In this document: positions 12,727 to 20,964 of the stretch, piece after piece
How the letters are laid out: each line of letters opens with the position of its first letter
Numbering within the stretch: position 1 is the stretch's first letter
NCBI GenBank assembly: GCA_000721375.1
Contig: JOGW01000014.1
Location: 62,001-126,000 of the forward strand
DNA from: Streptomyces sp. NRRL B-3428
GTDB taxonomy: Bacteria > Actinomycetota > Actinomycetes > Streptomycetales > Streptomycetaceae
Direction of reading: 5' to 3'
Length of the DNA: 64,000 nucleotides
Position numbers and translations under genes: made by a program
The notes under the pieces: model-generated
Told to the model about the DNA's origin: nothing
What the model saw: only the letters and a program-made list of their open reading frames with translations
Databases searched by the model: none

Positions 12727-13365
12727 ATGAAGCTCACTGTTTTCGGTGCGACCGGCGGGATCGGGCAGGAGATCGTCCGGCAGGCGCTCACGGCAGGACA
12801 CCAGGTCACAGCGGTCGTACGGGATCCTGCCCGGCTCTCCGTACAAGGTGAGCGGCTCGAGGTCTTCCGGGCCGATCTGACGGATCCGGAAGGGCTGCGG
12901 GCCGCGGTCGCCGGCCGTGACGCGGTGCTCTCCGGGCTCGGGGCGCGCGCCGTGAAGGATGCGAAGACGGGCATCGCGGCTCGGCTGACCAGGCCGGTAC
13001 TGCAGGCCATGGAGGCCGAGGGGGTACGGCGGCTGCTCGTCGTGAGCGCCGCACCGCTCGCACCGTCGCCCGACGGTGACCCGCTGCTCGACCGGACGAT
13101 GCACCGGGTCATCAGCCGGGTGCTCAAGGCGGTGTACGACGACCTGCGGGTGATGGAGGGCGAGCTGGCGCGCAGCGCGACCGACTGGACCTCCGTACGG
13201 CCGCCGAAGCTCAACGACAAGGCGCTGACCGGCACGTATCGCCTGCAGATCGGCGGGAATCCGCGCAGTTCACGGCAGATCGGGCGGGCGGATGTGGCGC
13301 ACGCGATGCTGGCGATGGTCGACGATCCGGGGACGGTGAAGCAGGGGGTCGGGGTCGCGTACTAG
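12727..13365 (+). CDS. NAD(P)-binding atypical SDR/NmrA-like oxidoreductase
   Basis: 212 residues, MKLTVFGATGGIGQEIVRQAL: glycine-rich dinucleotide motif GATGGIGQ at 7-14. A Rossmann fold follows with VVRDPARL (strand 2, NADP-type basic residue), ADLTDPEGL, and VSAAPLAP in place of the usual catalytic YxxxK. Similar to biliverdin-reductase-B-like or NAD(P)H-binding proteins often paired with TetR regulators. Substrate unknown; likely induced by the compound that releases the neighbouring repressor. The stop sits inside an 18-bp tandem repeat (VAY-stop-VP, then VAYGTP, IAYGTP). Confidence 0.88.
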   Translation: MKLTVFGATGGIGQEIVRQALTAGHQVTAVVRDPARLSVQGERLEVFRADLTDPEGLRAAVAGRDAVLSGLGARAVKDAKTGIAARLTRPVLQAMEAEGVRRLLVVSAAPLAPSPDGDPLLDRTMHRVISRVLKAVYDDLRVMEGELARSATDWTSVRPPKLNDKALTGTYRLQIGGNPRSSRQIGRADVAHAMLAMVDDPGTVKQGVGVAY

Positions 13366-13407
13366 GTGCCGGTCGCCTACGGAACACCGATCGCGTACGG
13401 AACGCCG
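13354..13407 (+). repeat. 18-bp tandem repeat across the oxidoreductase stop codon
   Basis: Three units: 13354-13371 (contains the TAG at 13363-13365), 13372-13389 and 13390-13407. Read in frame past the stop they encode VAYGTP and IAYGTP. Units 2 and 3 differ at three positions; unit 1 is more diverged around the stop. Confidence 0.85.
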
Positions 13408-13415
13408 GTTGTCTG

Positions 13416-14549
13416 TCATGCGTCCTTCGTGAGCTGCCAGAAATCGTGCAACAGGGGCGGCGGGGTCGGTCCGCCCAGCTCGACCTGGGTGAGCAGGATG
13501 CCGACGGCGCCCGTGGCCGGGGCGAGGTGGGCCGATGTGCCGGTACCGCCGACCCATCCGTAGCGCCCCGGGACGCTCCACGGGTGGGCGGCCTCGATGT
13601 CCACTCCCCCGCCGTACCCCCAGCCCTGGCCTTCCAGGAAGAGGTCGCTGCCGATGCGCTGGGATGCGGTGAGCCGGTCGGTCGTCATCGCGCGGACCGA
13701 GTCCGTGGAGAGCAGACCGGCGCCTTCGGCGAGCAGCATGCGGGCGAAGGCGCGCCAGTCGTCGACCGTCGAGACCAGGCCGCCCGCGCCCGAGAGGAAG
13801 GCGGGTGCGGTACTCCACTGACCGTCAGGGGCGTCCACCAGCTCCAGGCCGTGCTCGCTGTTGCGGTAGTACGAGGTGAAGCGGCCCAAGTCCGCCCCGG
13901 GAACGGCGAATCCGGTGTCCTTCATGCCGAGCGGCTCGAAGATCCGCTCGGCCAGGAACTCGTCGAGCGGGCGCCCGGTGACTCGTGCGATCAGGATGCC
14001 CTGCAGCTCGGAACAGGTGTTGTAGAGCCAGGCCTCCCCCGGCTGGTGCAGCAACGGGACGCGCGCGAGGGCCGCCATCCACACGTCGGTCGCGGGGACC
14101 TCCTGCGGACGCGGCGGGCCCTGCTTCAGTTCGGTGAAGAGCGGGGCGAGGGCGGGCCTGGAGAAGTCGGACGAGAAGCCGTAGCCGGCCGTCGATTCGA
14201 GCAGATGGCGGACCGTGATGGGGCGCACGGCCGGGACGGTGTCGTCGACGGGGGCGTCAGGAGTGCGGACGACCTGGGGTTTCTCCAGCTCGGGGAGCCA
14301 GCGGGCGACGGGGTCGTCGAGAGCGGTACGGCCGTCCTCGATGAGCATGAGGACGGCCGCGGCGACGATGGGCTTGGTGATCGAGGCGATACGGAAGATG
14401 GTGTCGCGGGCCATGGGGGTGCTCGCGCCGAGACCCGCGGTCCCGACGGCCTGCACCTCGACGCGGTCGCCGCGGGCGATCAGGGCGACGGCTCCGGGGA
14501 CGGTGCCTTCGTCGACGTATCGCTGGAGGAGTGTGCGCAATGCGGTCAT
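13416..14549 (-). CDS. Serine hydrolase of the beta-lactamase/EstB class
   Basis: 377 residues, no signal peptide, so probably cytoplasmic. Catalytic SITK at 56-59 (S-x-x-K), LYNTCSELQG as the second (Tyr) motif, and GGTGTSAHLAP in the position of the KTG/HTG box. Resembles class C beta-lactamase-like esterases and peptidases rather than true beta-lactamases. The ATG at 14549 begins MTALRTLLQRYVDEGTVPG, where the family normally starts. Convergent with the oxidoreductase. Substrate unknown. Confidence 0.88.
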   Translation of the reverse strand: MTALRTLLQRYVDEGTVPGAVALIARGDRVEVQAVGTAGLGASTPMARDTIFRIASITKPIVAAAVLMLIEDGRTALDDPVARWLPELEKPQVVRTPDAPVDDTVPAVRPITVRHLLESTAGYGFSSDFSRPALAPLFTELKQGPPRPQEVPATDVWMAALARVPLLHQPGEAWLYNTCSELQGILIARVTGRPLDEFLAERIFEPLGMKDTGFAVPGADLGRFTSYYRNSEHGLELVDAPDGQWSTAPAFLSGAGGLVSTVDDWRAFARMLLAEGAGLLSTDSVRAMTTDRLTASQRIGSDLFLEGQGWGYGGGVDIEAAHPWSVPGRYGWVGGTGTSAHLAPATGAVGILLTQVELGGPTPPPLLHDFWQLTKDA

Positions 14550-14583
14550 ACGGGGGTGACTGGCTCAGCGCGGGAAACTCATC

Positions 14584-16062
14584 TCAGGCGGCGCCTCGGT
14601 CGGTGGGGTGGAGGGTGGCTTCGCGCAGTTCGCGGGTGAAGTGGGGCAGGGAGACGTGGTCTGCGTCCGCGGGGGTCGCCACGATGCCGAAGCTGCCCTT
14701 GTCGAGCCACATGCAGAGTGTGAAGACCCTCATGCCCGACTCGTACTTCGCACACTCCATACGGCCGCCGAGCTGCCCCGGCTCGGCAGTCCATGACTCA
14801 GTCGGCTCACCCCAAACCGAGAAGCCGCTGCTCAGGGTGGTGAACATGTCGTCGGGTTCTTCCTTGTGCAGGTCCCCGGTCCCGCCGACGAGGAGGAAGG
14901 CCACGTGCGCGTTGTCGTCCTGGTACAGGGCGGAGAAGGTACGGGCTCCGGGCGGCCTGGGCAGGCTGTCCATCTGCGCTTCCATGGCTTCGCTGACCAC
15001 ATCGCCGTTGCTGAGCGGGATGCCGTGGAACGACTCCGGTACGGACGCCTCGTAGCGCGGATACTCCGCCGCCCTCGCCTCGTGCCACACGGTGGACCCG
15101 GCCAACGAGCCGAGCGCCACGACAAGGGCGAGCGCACCGGTCAGGCGCTCGCGCTTGGGGGTGCGCGGCAGATCGGGAGCGCCTGGTGCGGGGGCCCGGA
15201 AGTCGGCGGGTATGCGGGCCTCGGCCCGGTCCCGGGCGCGGCGGAGCAGCGCGAGTTCCTGCAGCGTGGGCAGCAGGAACAGGGCGGCGACGATGGTCAG
15301 GGGCTGGGGCAGGTGCAGCGCCGGTACGCCGAGGAACACAGCCGCGCCAAGCAGGGCCGCGATGAGGGCGTGCAGCTGTGGGGCACGGACCCTCGTTCGG
15401 GCGAGAGCTGCGGTGGGCCGAGCGAGCGCGGCCAGCGTCTCGGCGCGCACGGCGAGACGGCGGTCGTAGGGCCAGCCGGCGGCTGCTTGAGCAGCCTGCG
15501 CGGCGGCGGCCCGAACGTCCACCCCGCCGGTCAAGGCGACGCGTGCGTCGTAACGCTGGACGGCGGCCGGTCCCCGCATCTTGGCCCCGGACCGCCCGGC
15601 CTGCGCGAGCCGCTGCGCCTGGGGTGAGTCGGGCGCGAGCTCCTTCACCCTGGCTGCTGCCGCCGCACCCTGGTCCACTCGGCCCGGTTCGTCCAGTGGG
15701 TCACCGGCCAGGCCGAACTCGGCGTATCCGGCGAGCAGATCGAGATCGTCGGGGAAGAGGTCGAGACCGTCCCGATAGGCGCGGTCGGCGGCCTTGTCGT
15801 GGTCGTCCTCGTTCTCAGCGGCGTGCGCTCGGCCGACAATCACATAGAGGCCGGCGTGCGGACCGTACGATTCGAGACTGGCCCGTGCCTCCGCCCGAGC
15901 CGCCGCCAACTCCCCCGCCCGCAACAGCGTTTGAGCGCGCTCGAAGACCTGCTCCACGGGCTGACCGCCCTCGTGCGGCGCTTGCGGCGCGTGCTCACCG
16001 TCCACGGCCCGCTCGGACTGACCGTCCGCGGGCAGCCCGAACCGCCCGTCGTTCTCCTGCAT
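14584..16062 (-). CDS. TPR-like membrane protein of unknown function
   Basis: 492 residues, not recognised as a named family. Residues 30-160 are helical and TPR-like (AQTLLRAGELAAARAEARASL; ADRAYRDGLDLFPDDLDLLAGYAEF), rich in Ala and acidic residues. Then come transmembrane segments at about 229-250, 254-273 and 307-324, and a soluble C-terminal domain (about 330-492), probably outside the cell, with Cys residues (ECAKYESG, FTLCMWLD). The serine hydrolase follows 34 bp downstream. A membrane scaffold linking cytoplasmic TPRs to an external domain is a guess. Confidence 0.75.
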   Translation of the reverse strand: MQENDGRFGLPADGQSERAVDGEHAPQAPHEGGQPVEQVFERAQTLLRAGELAAARAEARASLESYGPHAGLYVIVGRAHAAENEDDHDKAADRAYRDGLDLFPDDLDLLAGYAEFGLAGDPLDEPGRVDQGAAAAARVKELAPDSPQAQRLAQAGRSGAKMRGPAAVQRYDARVALTGGVDVRAAAAQAAQAAAGWPYDRRLAVRAETLAALARPTAALARTRVRAPQLHALIAALLGAAVFLGVPALHLPQPLTIVAALFLLPTLQELALLRRARDRAEARIPADFRAPAPGAPDLPRTPKRERLTGALALVVALGSLAGSTVWHEARAAEYPRYEASVPESFHGIPLSNGDVVSEAMEAQMDSLPRPPGARTFSALYQDDNAHVAFLLVGGTGDLHKEEPDDMFTTLSSGFSVWGEPTESWTAEPGQLGGRMECAKYESGMRVFTLCMWLDKGSFGIVATPADADHVSLPHFTRELREATLHPTDRGAA

Positions 16063-16155
16063 CTGTGGTCCCCACCCCTGATGTGCTGTTCGCCCATGCG
16101 GCGACGGCCCACTATCAGGTGCGAGATCCGCTCAGGTCAACCGCGAATCCGCAGC

Positions 16156-17211
16156 TCAGAGCGTTACGCCCACCATCACCGGCTCATTCACGAGCGTGAT
16201 CCCGAACGCCTCGCGGACCCCGGCGACCACCTCACGGGCCAGCCCGAGGAGGTCCTCCGTGGTGGCCGCGCCGCGGTTCGTCAGGGCGAGGGTGTGCTTG
16301 GTGGAGATACGGGCCGGACCCGTGCCGTAGCCCTTGGTGAAGCCGGCCTTGTCGATCAGCCAGGCCGCCGAGGTCTTCACCAGGCCCTCCCCCGCCGGAA
16401 ACGCGGGCGGGGCGACCTCCGCGCCGAGGCGCTCGTGGACCCGCTCCAGGAAGGCCTCGTACTCCCCCGCCGTCAGGATCGGGTTGGTGAAGAACGAGCC
16501 CGCCGACCACGTGTCGTGGTCCTCCGGGTCGAGCACCATGCCCTTGCCCGCGCGCAGCTTGAGCACCGTCTCGCGGGCCTGCTCCAGCGGGACCCGGTCG
16601 CCGGCCTCGACACCGAGGGCGCGGGCGGTCTCCGGGTACTTGATGGGGGCGCTCAGACCGTCCGCGTCCTCGAGCTCGAAGCGGACGCGCAGGACCACAT
16701 AGCGGTCCGGGTCGTTCTTGAAGCGGCTGTGGCGGTACGAGAAGGCGCACTCGGCGTTCGAGAGGGTCACCACCGAGCCCGCCGTACGGTCGTACGCGAC
16801 GACCTCCGTGATCGTGCTGGAGACCTCCTGGCCGTACGCCCCCACGTTCTGGATCGGGGTCGCGCCCGCCGAACCGGGGATCCCGGACAGGCACTCGATG
16901 CCCGCCAGGCCCGCCTCGACCGTGCGGGCCACGGCGTCGGTCCACACCTCGCCGGCCGCCAACTCCAGCTTCGCGGCGTCGAGTTCGAAGCCGGTCGTGG
17001 CGATCCGCAGGGCCGTACCGGAGAAGCCCTTGTCGCCGATGATCAGGTTCGAGCCGCCGCCGATGATCAGCAACGGTGTGCCGGAGGCGTCGGCCGCGCG
17101 CACGGCTTCGATCACCTCGGCGTCGGTGGTCGCGGTGATCAGGCGGGCGGCCGGGCCGCCGAGCCTGAAGGTGGTCAGCGGGGCGAGCGGGGCTTCGTGG
17201 AGTTCCTGCAC
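16156..17211 (-). CDS. murB: UDP-N-acetylenolpyruvoylglucosamine reductase MurB
   Basis: FAD/NADPH enzyme that reduces the enolpyruvyl ether to UDP-MurNAc in peptidoglycan synthesis. Motifs: APLTTFRLGGPA at the N-terminus, FAD-binding IGGGSNLIIGD, GIPGSAGATPIQNVGAYGQ, the SYRHSRFK stretch, the catalytic Ser in WSAGSFFTNP, and terminal NEPVMVG. I start it at GTG 17211 (VQELHEAPLAPL, 351 residues, the family-like N-terminus). An in-frame ATG at 17268 would add 19 residues but would place a perfect 14-bp hairpin inside the gene. Neither start has a good Shine-Dalgarno. Downstream of the MFS gene. Confidence 0.93.
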   Translation of the reverse strand: MQELHEAPLAPLTTFRLGGPAARLITATTDAEVIEAVRAADASGTPLLIIGGGSNLIIGDKGFSGTALRIATTGFELDAAKLELAAGEVWTDAVARTVEAGLAGIECLSGIPGSAGATPIQNVGAYGQEVSSTITEVVAYDRTAGSVVTLSNAECAFSYRHSRFKNDPDRYVVLRVRFELEDADGLSAPIKYPETARALGVEAGDRVPLEQARETVLKLRAGKGMVLDPEDHDTWSAGSFFTNPILTAGEYEAFLERVHERLGAEVAPPAFPAGEGLVKTSAAWLIDKAGFTKGYGTGPARISTKHTLALTNRGAATTEDLLGLAREVVAGVREAFGITLVNEPVMVGVTL

Positions 17212-17219
17212 GCGCTCAA

Positions 17220-17257
17220 GGGTACGGTCCGGGGCCGACAGCTCCCGGACCGTACCC
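17220..17257 (-). terminator. Perfect 14-bp hairpin between MFS gene and murB
   Basis: Arms 17220-17233 (GGGTACGGTCCGGG) and 17244-17257 (CCCGGACCGTACCC) with a 10-base loop, 21 bp past the MFS stop and 8 bp before the preferred murB GTG. No U-tract. Likely a terminator, or a structure masking the murB start. Confidence 0.75.
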
Positions 17258-17278
17258 GCGTACTTCATGACCGCTGTG

Positions 17279-18730
17279 TCACGCGTCGACCAGCTCGCGG
17301 GGCTCCCCGCCGACCGAGGACACCTGCTCGGCCGACTTGCTCCGGCGCGGGATCGCGAGGGTCGCGAGCGCCCCCAGGGCCACCGCTCCCGCGCCCACCC
17401 ACAGCGCCGGCTGCAGTCCGTCGACAAAGGTCTGGCCGGCGCCGGCGCCGATGCCGTAGCCGCCCTGTGAGGAGAAGATGGCCGCAAGGATCGCGATACC
17501 GAGCGCGCCACCCACCTCGCGCAGCGCGTTGTTGGCGCCGGAGGCGATGCCCTGCTCGGTGGGGCGGACGCTGGACATCACCAGGTTCGCGGCGGGCGCG
17601 AAGTACATGGCCATACCGACACCGCTGATCATCAGGGCCGGGAGCTGGGCCGCGTACGAGACATCCGTGCTGGCGATCATGGCGAACCAGGCGAGGCCGA
17701 CCGCCTGCAGCGCGAGACCCGCGGCGACGACCGGGCGGCCGCCGATCCGGTCGGAGAGGTAGCCCGCGATCGGCGCGACGATCATCGGCATACCGGTCCA
17801 GGGCAGCATCCGCAGGCCCGCCTCGGTGGGCGAGTAGCCGAGGACCGTCTGCAGGAACTGGCTGAGCAGGAAGATCGAGCCGAACATCCCGAGGAACATC
17901 AGCAGGCTCGCGGCGTTGATCCCGGCGAAGGCGCGGTTGCGGAACAGGCGCATCGGCAGCATCGGGTTCTCGGCGCGGATGCCGTGGCGGACGAAGGCGG
18001 CGAGCAGCAGACCGCCGCCGATCAGGCCGGCGAGCACCTGGACGCTGGTCCAGCCGTCGATGTTGCCGCGGATCAGGGCGTAGACGATGCCGAAGAGGCC
18101 GCCGCTGGCGAGTACGGTGCCGGTGATGTCGAGCGGGGCGCCATTGCCGTACGACTCCTTGAGGCGCAGCCGGGCGAGCGGCAGGACGGCGAGACCGAGC
18201 GGCACGTTCAGCCAGAAGATCCACTGCCAGGAGATGTGCTCGGTCAGGGTGCCGCCGATGAGCGGACCGCTGGCGACCGCGAGTCCGTTGACCGCTCCCC
18301 AGATGCCGAAGACCATGCCGCGCTTGGCGGCCGGCACCGCGGCCGTGAGCAGGGTCAGGGTGAGCGGCATCATGATGGCGGCGCCCACGCCCTGGACCGC
18401 GCGGGCCGCGATCAGGGAGTTGATGCCGGGAGCGAGCGCGGCCGCGGCGGAGGCGACGGTGAAGATGCTCAGCCCGACGGTGAACAGCTTGCGCCGGCCG
18501 AAGCGGTCACCCAGTGCGGAGCCGAACATCAGGAGGACGGCGAAGGTCAGGGTGTACGCGCTGACCGTCCACTCCAGATCGTGCATCTCACCGCCGAAGT
18601 CCTCGCGGATCGCGGGCAGTGCGGTGGTGACGACCAGGTTGTCGAGGGCCGCCATGAATCCGGCGACGCTGGTGATGACGAGGGCCCAGACCATGCCCCC
18701 GCGTCCTGTGGTGCCAGTTTCCTGTGACAT
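17279..18730 (-). CDS. MFS drug efflux transporter, DHA2 (EmrB/QacA) type
   Basis: Proton-coupled efflux pump of 483 residues with 14 predicted transmembrane helices. Motif A appears as GSALGDRFGRRKLF after helix 2, motif C as GVGAAIMMPLTLTLL/GLAVASGPLIGG, and helix 1 carries FMAALDNLVVTTALPAI, typical of DHA2. ATG 18730 with GGGGAAG upstream. It follows a TetR gene by 89 bp in the same orientation, with matching palindromes before each gene. Probable TetR-MFS resistance operon; substrate unknown. Confidence 0.93.
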   Translation of the reverse strand: MSQETGTTGRGGMVWALVITSVAGFMAALDNLVVTTALPAIREDFGGEMHDLEWTVSAYTLTFAVLLMFGSALGDRFGRRKLFTVGLSIFTVASAAAALAPGINSLIAARAVQGVGAAIMMPLTLTLLTAAVPAAKRGMVFGIWGAVNGLAVASGPLIGGTLTEHISWQWIFWLNVPLGLAVLPLARLRLKESYGNGAPLDITGTVLASGGLFGIVYALIRGNIDGWTSVQVLAGLIGGGLLLAAFVRHGIRAENPMLPMRLFRNRAFAGINAASLLMFLGMFGSIFLLSQFLQTVLGYSPTEAGLRMLPWTGMPMIVAPIAGYLSDRIGGRPVVAAGLALQAVGLAWFAMIASTDVSYAAQLPALMISGVGMAMYFAPAANLVMSSVRPTEQGIASGANNALREVGGALGIAILAAIFSSQGGYGIGAGAGQTFVDGLQPALWVGAGAVALGALATLAIPRRSKSAEQVSSVGGEPRELVDA

Positions 18731-18753
18731 TGCTTCCCCTGAGGATCCGTAGA

Positions 18754-18771
18754 TTAGTTATTGATGACTAA
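18754..18771. promoter_or_regulatory. Operator-like palindrome before the MFS gene
   Basis: TTAGT-N8-ACTAA (18754-18771), 23 bp upstream of the MFS ATG. Nearly the same arms and the same 8-bp spacer recur at 19384-19401 before the TetR gene. Confidence 0.75.
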
Positions 18772-18819
18772 CTTCTGCGGGTACAAAAGTGCGCACCCTT
18801 CCCACACGCTCGCGCCGCA

Positions 18820-19374
18820 CTACTTCGGCTGGGCCTCTTGATAGAAGCCGGCCCACACCCGGTGATCGGGCTGAAAACCCATCGAGACAAGGACGTTGAT
18901 GAGCATCCCGTAGGCGAGGAACTGCGTCGCCTCGTCGACGTCCGCCCCCATCGCCAGATGGGCGACGTCGTACATCTCCATCCACTCGGCCCGCAGAGCC
19001 TCGCCGAACTCGCGGTCACCCGCGGCCTCGGCGGCCGCGACCGCCACGTACATCTGCATCTGCATGAGCAGCTTCTCGGGGTCGTCCGCGATGAGCGACT
19101 GGTACGCATCCCCCATCGCCTTCGTGGCCTCCTCGCCCTGCAGCCCGTCGGACGCCCGCCGGAACACCTCGGTGACGTCCTGGCAGCAGCGGCGGGCGGC
19201 CTCGAGGAAGATCGCCTGCTTGCCGGGGAAGAGACGGAAGAGATACGGCTGGGAGACGCCGACCCGCTTGGCGATCGCCTCGGTCGAGGTGCCGTGATAT
19301 CCACCACGGGAGAACTCGGTGACCGCCGCCCGGATGACGCTCTCGCGCCGCTCTTCTGCACTCATCCTGACCAT
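18820..19374 (-). CDS. TetR family regulator of the MFS pump
   Basis: 184 residues. Helix-turn-helix about 10-55: RESVIRAAVTEFSRGGYHG, then TSTEAIAKRVGVSQPYLFRLFPGKQAIFLEA. The C-terminal part is helical with Met-rich [21 protein letters not shown] 19374 (MVRMSAEERRE); a second in-frame ATG three codons later is possible. The palindrome at 19384-19401 lies 10 bp upstream of the start, suggesting autorepression. First gene of the TetR-MFS unit. Confidence 0.92.
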   Translation of the reverse strand: MVRMSAEERRESVIRAAVTEFSRGGYHGTSTEAIAKRVGVSQPYLFRLFPGKQAIFLEAARRCCQDVTEVFRRASDGLQGEEATKAMGDAYQSLIADDPEKLLMQMQMYVAVAAAEAAGDREFGEALRAEWMEMYDVAHLAMGADVDEATQFLAYGMLINVLVSMGFQPDHRVWAGFYQEAQPK

Positions 19375-19383
19375 GTGAGTAAG

Positions 19384-19401
19384 TTAGTGGCCAATCACTA
19401 C
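19384..19401. promoter_or_regulatory. Operator-like palindrome before the TetR gene
   Basis: TTAGT-N8-ACTAC (19384-19401), matching the site before the MFS gene in arms and spacing. Confidence 0.72.
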
Positions 19402-19489
19402 CTACGTCAAGGGGTACGGGAAAGGGGCGCCCCGAAAGCGCGGCGCCCCTTGCGTTTATGCAGGTCAAGCAGGTGTGGCGGACCGGAAC

Positions 19490-19924
19490 TCAGGCCAGCT
19501 GGACAACCGCCCGGGACATCCCGAGCACCTTCTGCCCCGCGCTCATCGCGATCAGGTCCACCCGCACCCGGTTGTCGTCGAGCAGGGCCGCGACCTTGCC
19601 ACTGACCTCGATCACGGCGCCCACGCCGTCGTTGGGCACGACCACCGGCTTGGTGAAGCGCACGCCGTACTCGACGACCGCGGCCGGGTCCCCGGTCCAG
19701 TCGGTGACCACACGGATCGCCTCGGCCATGGTGAACATGCCGTGCGCGATGACGTCGGGCAGGCCGACCTCGACCGCGAACTTCTCGTTCCAGTGGATCG
19801 GGTTGAAGTCACCCGAGGCGCCCGCGTACTGCACGAGCGTGGCGCGCGTCACAGGGAAGGTCTGCGCCGGCAGCTCGGTGCCGATCTCGACGTCCGCGTA
19901 GGAAATCCTGGCGTTCACCGTCAT
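19490..19924 (-). CDS. MaoC-type (3R)-hydroxyacyl dehydratase, catalytic HadB-like subunit
   Basis: Hot-dog fold hydratase/dehydratase of 144 residues, starting MTVNARISYADVEIGTELP at ATG 19924. It keeps the R-hydratase catalytic motif (GDFNPIHWNEKFA, Asp and His), followed by VIAHGMFTMAEAIR. The partner gene immediately upstream lacks the catalytic His, the arrangement of mycobacterial HadA-HadB in fatty-acid elongation. Stop of the upstream gene and this ATG are 5 bp apart, implying coupled translation. The streptomycete substrate is not settled. Confidence 0.88.
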   Translation of the reverse strand: MTVNARISYADVEIGTELPAQTFPVTRATLVQYAGASGDFNPIHWNEKFAVEVGLPDVIAHGMFTMAEAIRVVTDWTGDPAAVVEYGVRFTKPVVVPNDGVGAVIEVSGKVAALLDDNRVRVDLIAMSAGQKVLGMSRAVVQLA

Positions 19925-19929
19925 CACCG

Positions 19930-20382
19930 TCACTCTCCGTCCGCAGCGCGCGAGACGAGCTTGGTCCACGCGGTCACGACATGCTCGCCGGCCTCGTCGT
20001 GCACCTCGCCGCGGATGTCCAGAATGTCATTGCCCGCCATCGACTTGATCGCCTCGATCGTCGAGGTGACGCTGAGGCGGTCGCCCGCGCGCACGGGACG
20101 CGAGTACGCGAACTTCTGGTCGCCGTGCACGACGCGGCTGTAGTCGAGACCGAGCTGCGGGTCCTCGATGACCTGCCCCGCCGCCTTGAACGTGATGGCG
20201 AACACGAAGGTCGGCGGCGCGATCACATCGCTGTGGCCGTACGCCTTCGCGGCCTCGGGGTCGCTGTAGACGGGATTGGTGTCACCCACCGCCTCGGCGA
20301 ACTCGCGGATCTTCTCCCGGCCGACCTCGTAGGGGTCGGTGGGCGGGTAGGTCCGCCCGACGAAGGACTGGTCGAGCGCCAT
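19930..20382 (-). CDS. MaoC-like dehydratase N-terminal domain protein, HadA-like subunit
   Basis: 150 residues from ATG 20382 (MALDQSFVGRTYPPTDPY). Hot-dog fold with the family segment REKIREFAEAVGDTNPVYSDPEAA. The catalytic His of MaoC enzymes is Tyr here (NPVYSD), as expected for a stabilising non-catalytic partner. APPTFVFAITF and the VVHGDQKFAYSRPVRAGDRL strand pair are typical of the UPF0336 group. Forms a two-gene operon with the catalytic subunit. Confidence 0.88.
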   Translation of the reverse strand: MALDQSFVGRTYPPTDPYEVGREKIREFAEAVGDTNPVYSDPEAAKAYGHSDVIAPPTFVFAITFKAAGQVIEDPQLGLDYSRVVHGDQKFAYSRPVRAGDRLSVTSTIEAIKSMAGNDILDIRGEVHDEAGEHVVTAWTKLVSRAADGE

Positions 20383-20480
20383 GGGCCCGGCACCTCCTGC
20401 AACAGATAAGAGAGCAAACAGCGGTGGCCCACGGCCGCACTGCCGAGGGACGTACTGCCGGGTACTACCCGGTGAAACGA

Positions 20481-20518
20481 CGCGAGGCCGCCCCCAAGTG
20501 AATGGGGACGGCCTCGCG
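20481..20518 (-). terminator. Terminator of rpmG
   Basis: CGCGAGGCCG (20481-20490) pairs with CGGCCTCGCG (20509-20518), with an inner CCCCA/TGGGG stem and one mismatch, 12 bp past the rpmG stop. Confidence 0.85.
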
Positions 20519-20529
20519 TACGAGCCTTG

Positions 20530-20694
20530 TTATCGCGTCTCGCGGTGCGCAGTGTGCGCGTTGCAACGCGGGCAGTGCTTCTTCATCTCAAGACGGTCCG
20601 GGTTGTTACGCCGGTTCTTCTTGGTGATGTAGTTCCGCTCCTTGCACTCCACGCAGGCCAGCGTGATCTTCGGGCGGACATCGGTGGCAGCCAC
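20530..20694 (-). CDS. rpmG: 50S ribosomal protein L33, zinc-binding form
   Basis: 54 residues from GTG 20694 with an AAGGAG ribosome-binding site. Begins [21 protein letters not shown] and ends [15 protein letters not shown]. The CVEC and CPRC pairs form the zinc ribbon of the C+ type; streptomycetes also carry zinc-free paralogues controlled by Zur, and this is the zinc form. It lies between tRNA-Met and the dehydratase pair. Confidence 0.97.
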   Translation of the reverse strand: MAATDVRPKITLACVECKERNYITKKNRRNNPDRLEMKKHCPRCNAHTAHRETR

Positions 20695-20787
20695 GTGAGT
20701 GCTCCTTGATGAACGGATGGAAATAAAGCATTAACGCATAGAAGAGTAGCCGACCGGAGGACCGACCCCACAATCGGCTACTGTCAG

Positions 20788-20860
20788 TAGCGGTGACCGG
20801 ACTTGAACCGGTGACACAGCGATTATGAGCCGCTTGCTCTACCGACTGAGCTACACCGCT
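20788..20860 (-). tRNA. tRNA-Met (CAT), elongator
   Basis: 73 nt. Acceptor AGCGGTG/CACCGCT, anticodon loop CTCATAA with CAT, T-arm CCGGTTCAAGTCCGG, discriminator A, no encoded CCA. The fully paired first acceptor position argues against the initiator tRNA. Confidence 0.95.
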
Positions 20861-20891
20861 GTGATGCAGTCCACGTGAGTGGTTGCACCAG

Positions 20892-20964
20892 AGCCCCAAT
20901 GCGGAATCGAACCGCAGACCTTCTCCTTACCATGGAGACGCTCTACCGACTGAGCTATTGGGGC
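20892..20964 (-). tRNA. tRNA-Thr (GGT)
   Basis: 73 nt. Acceptor GCCCCAA/TTGGGGC, anticodon loop ATGGTAA with GGT, T-arm TGCGGTTCGATTCCGCA, discriminator T. Upstream of tRNA-Met by 31 bp, probably cotranscribed with it and rpmG. Confidence 0.95.

Noticed and set aside
13416..14549. Antibiotic-resistance beta-lactamase
   Set aside because: No signal peptide, and the third motif is GGTG-like rather than KTG; better described as an esterase-type serine hydrolase. The same holds for 26277-27425.
20788..20964. tRNA-Met/tRNA-Thr as an integration site for a mobile element
   Set aside because: No integrase, excisionase or direct repeat of a tRNA 3' end was seen nearby, and the flanking genes are core genes.
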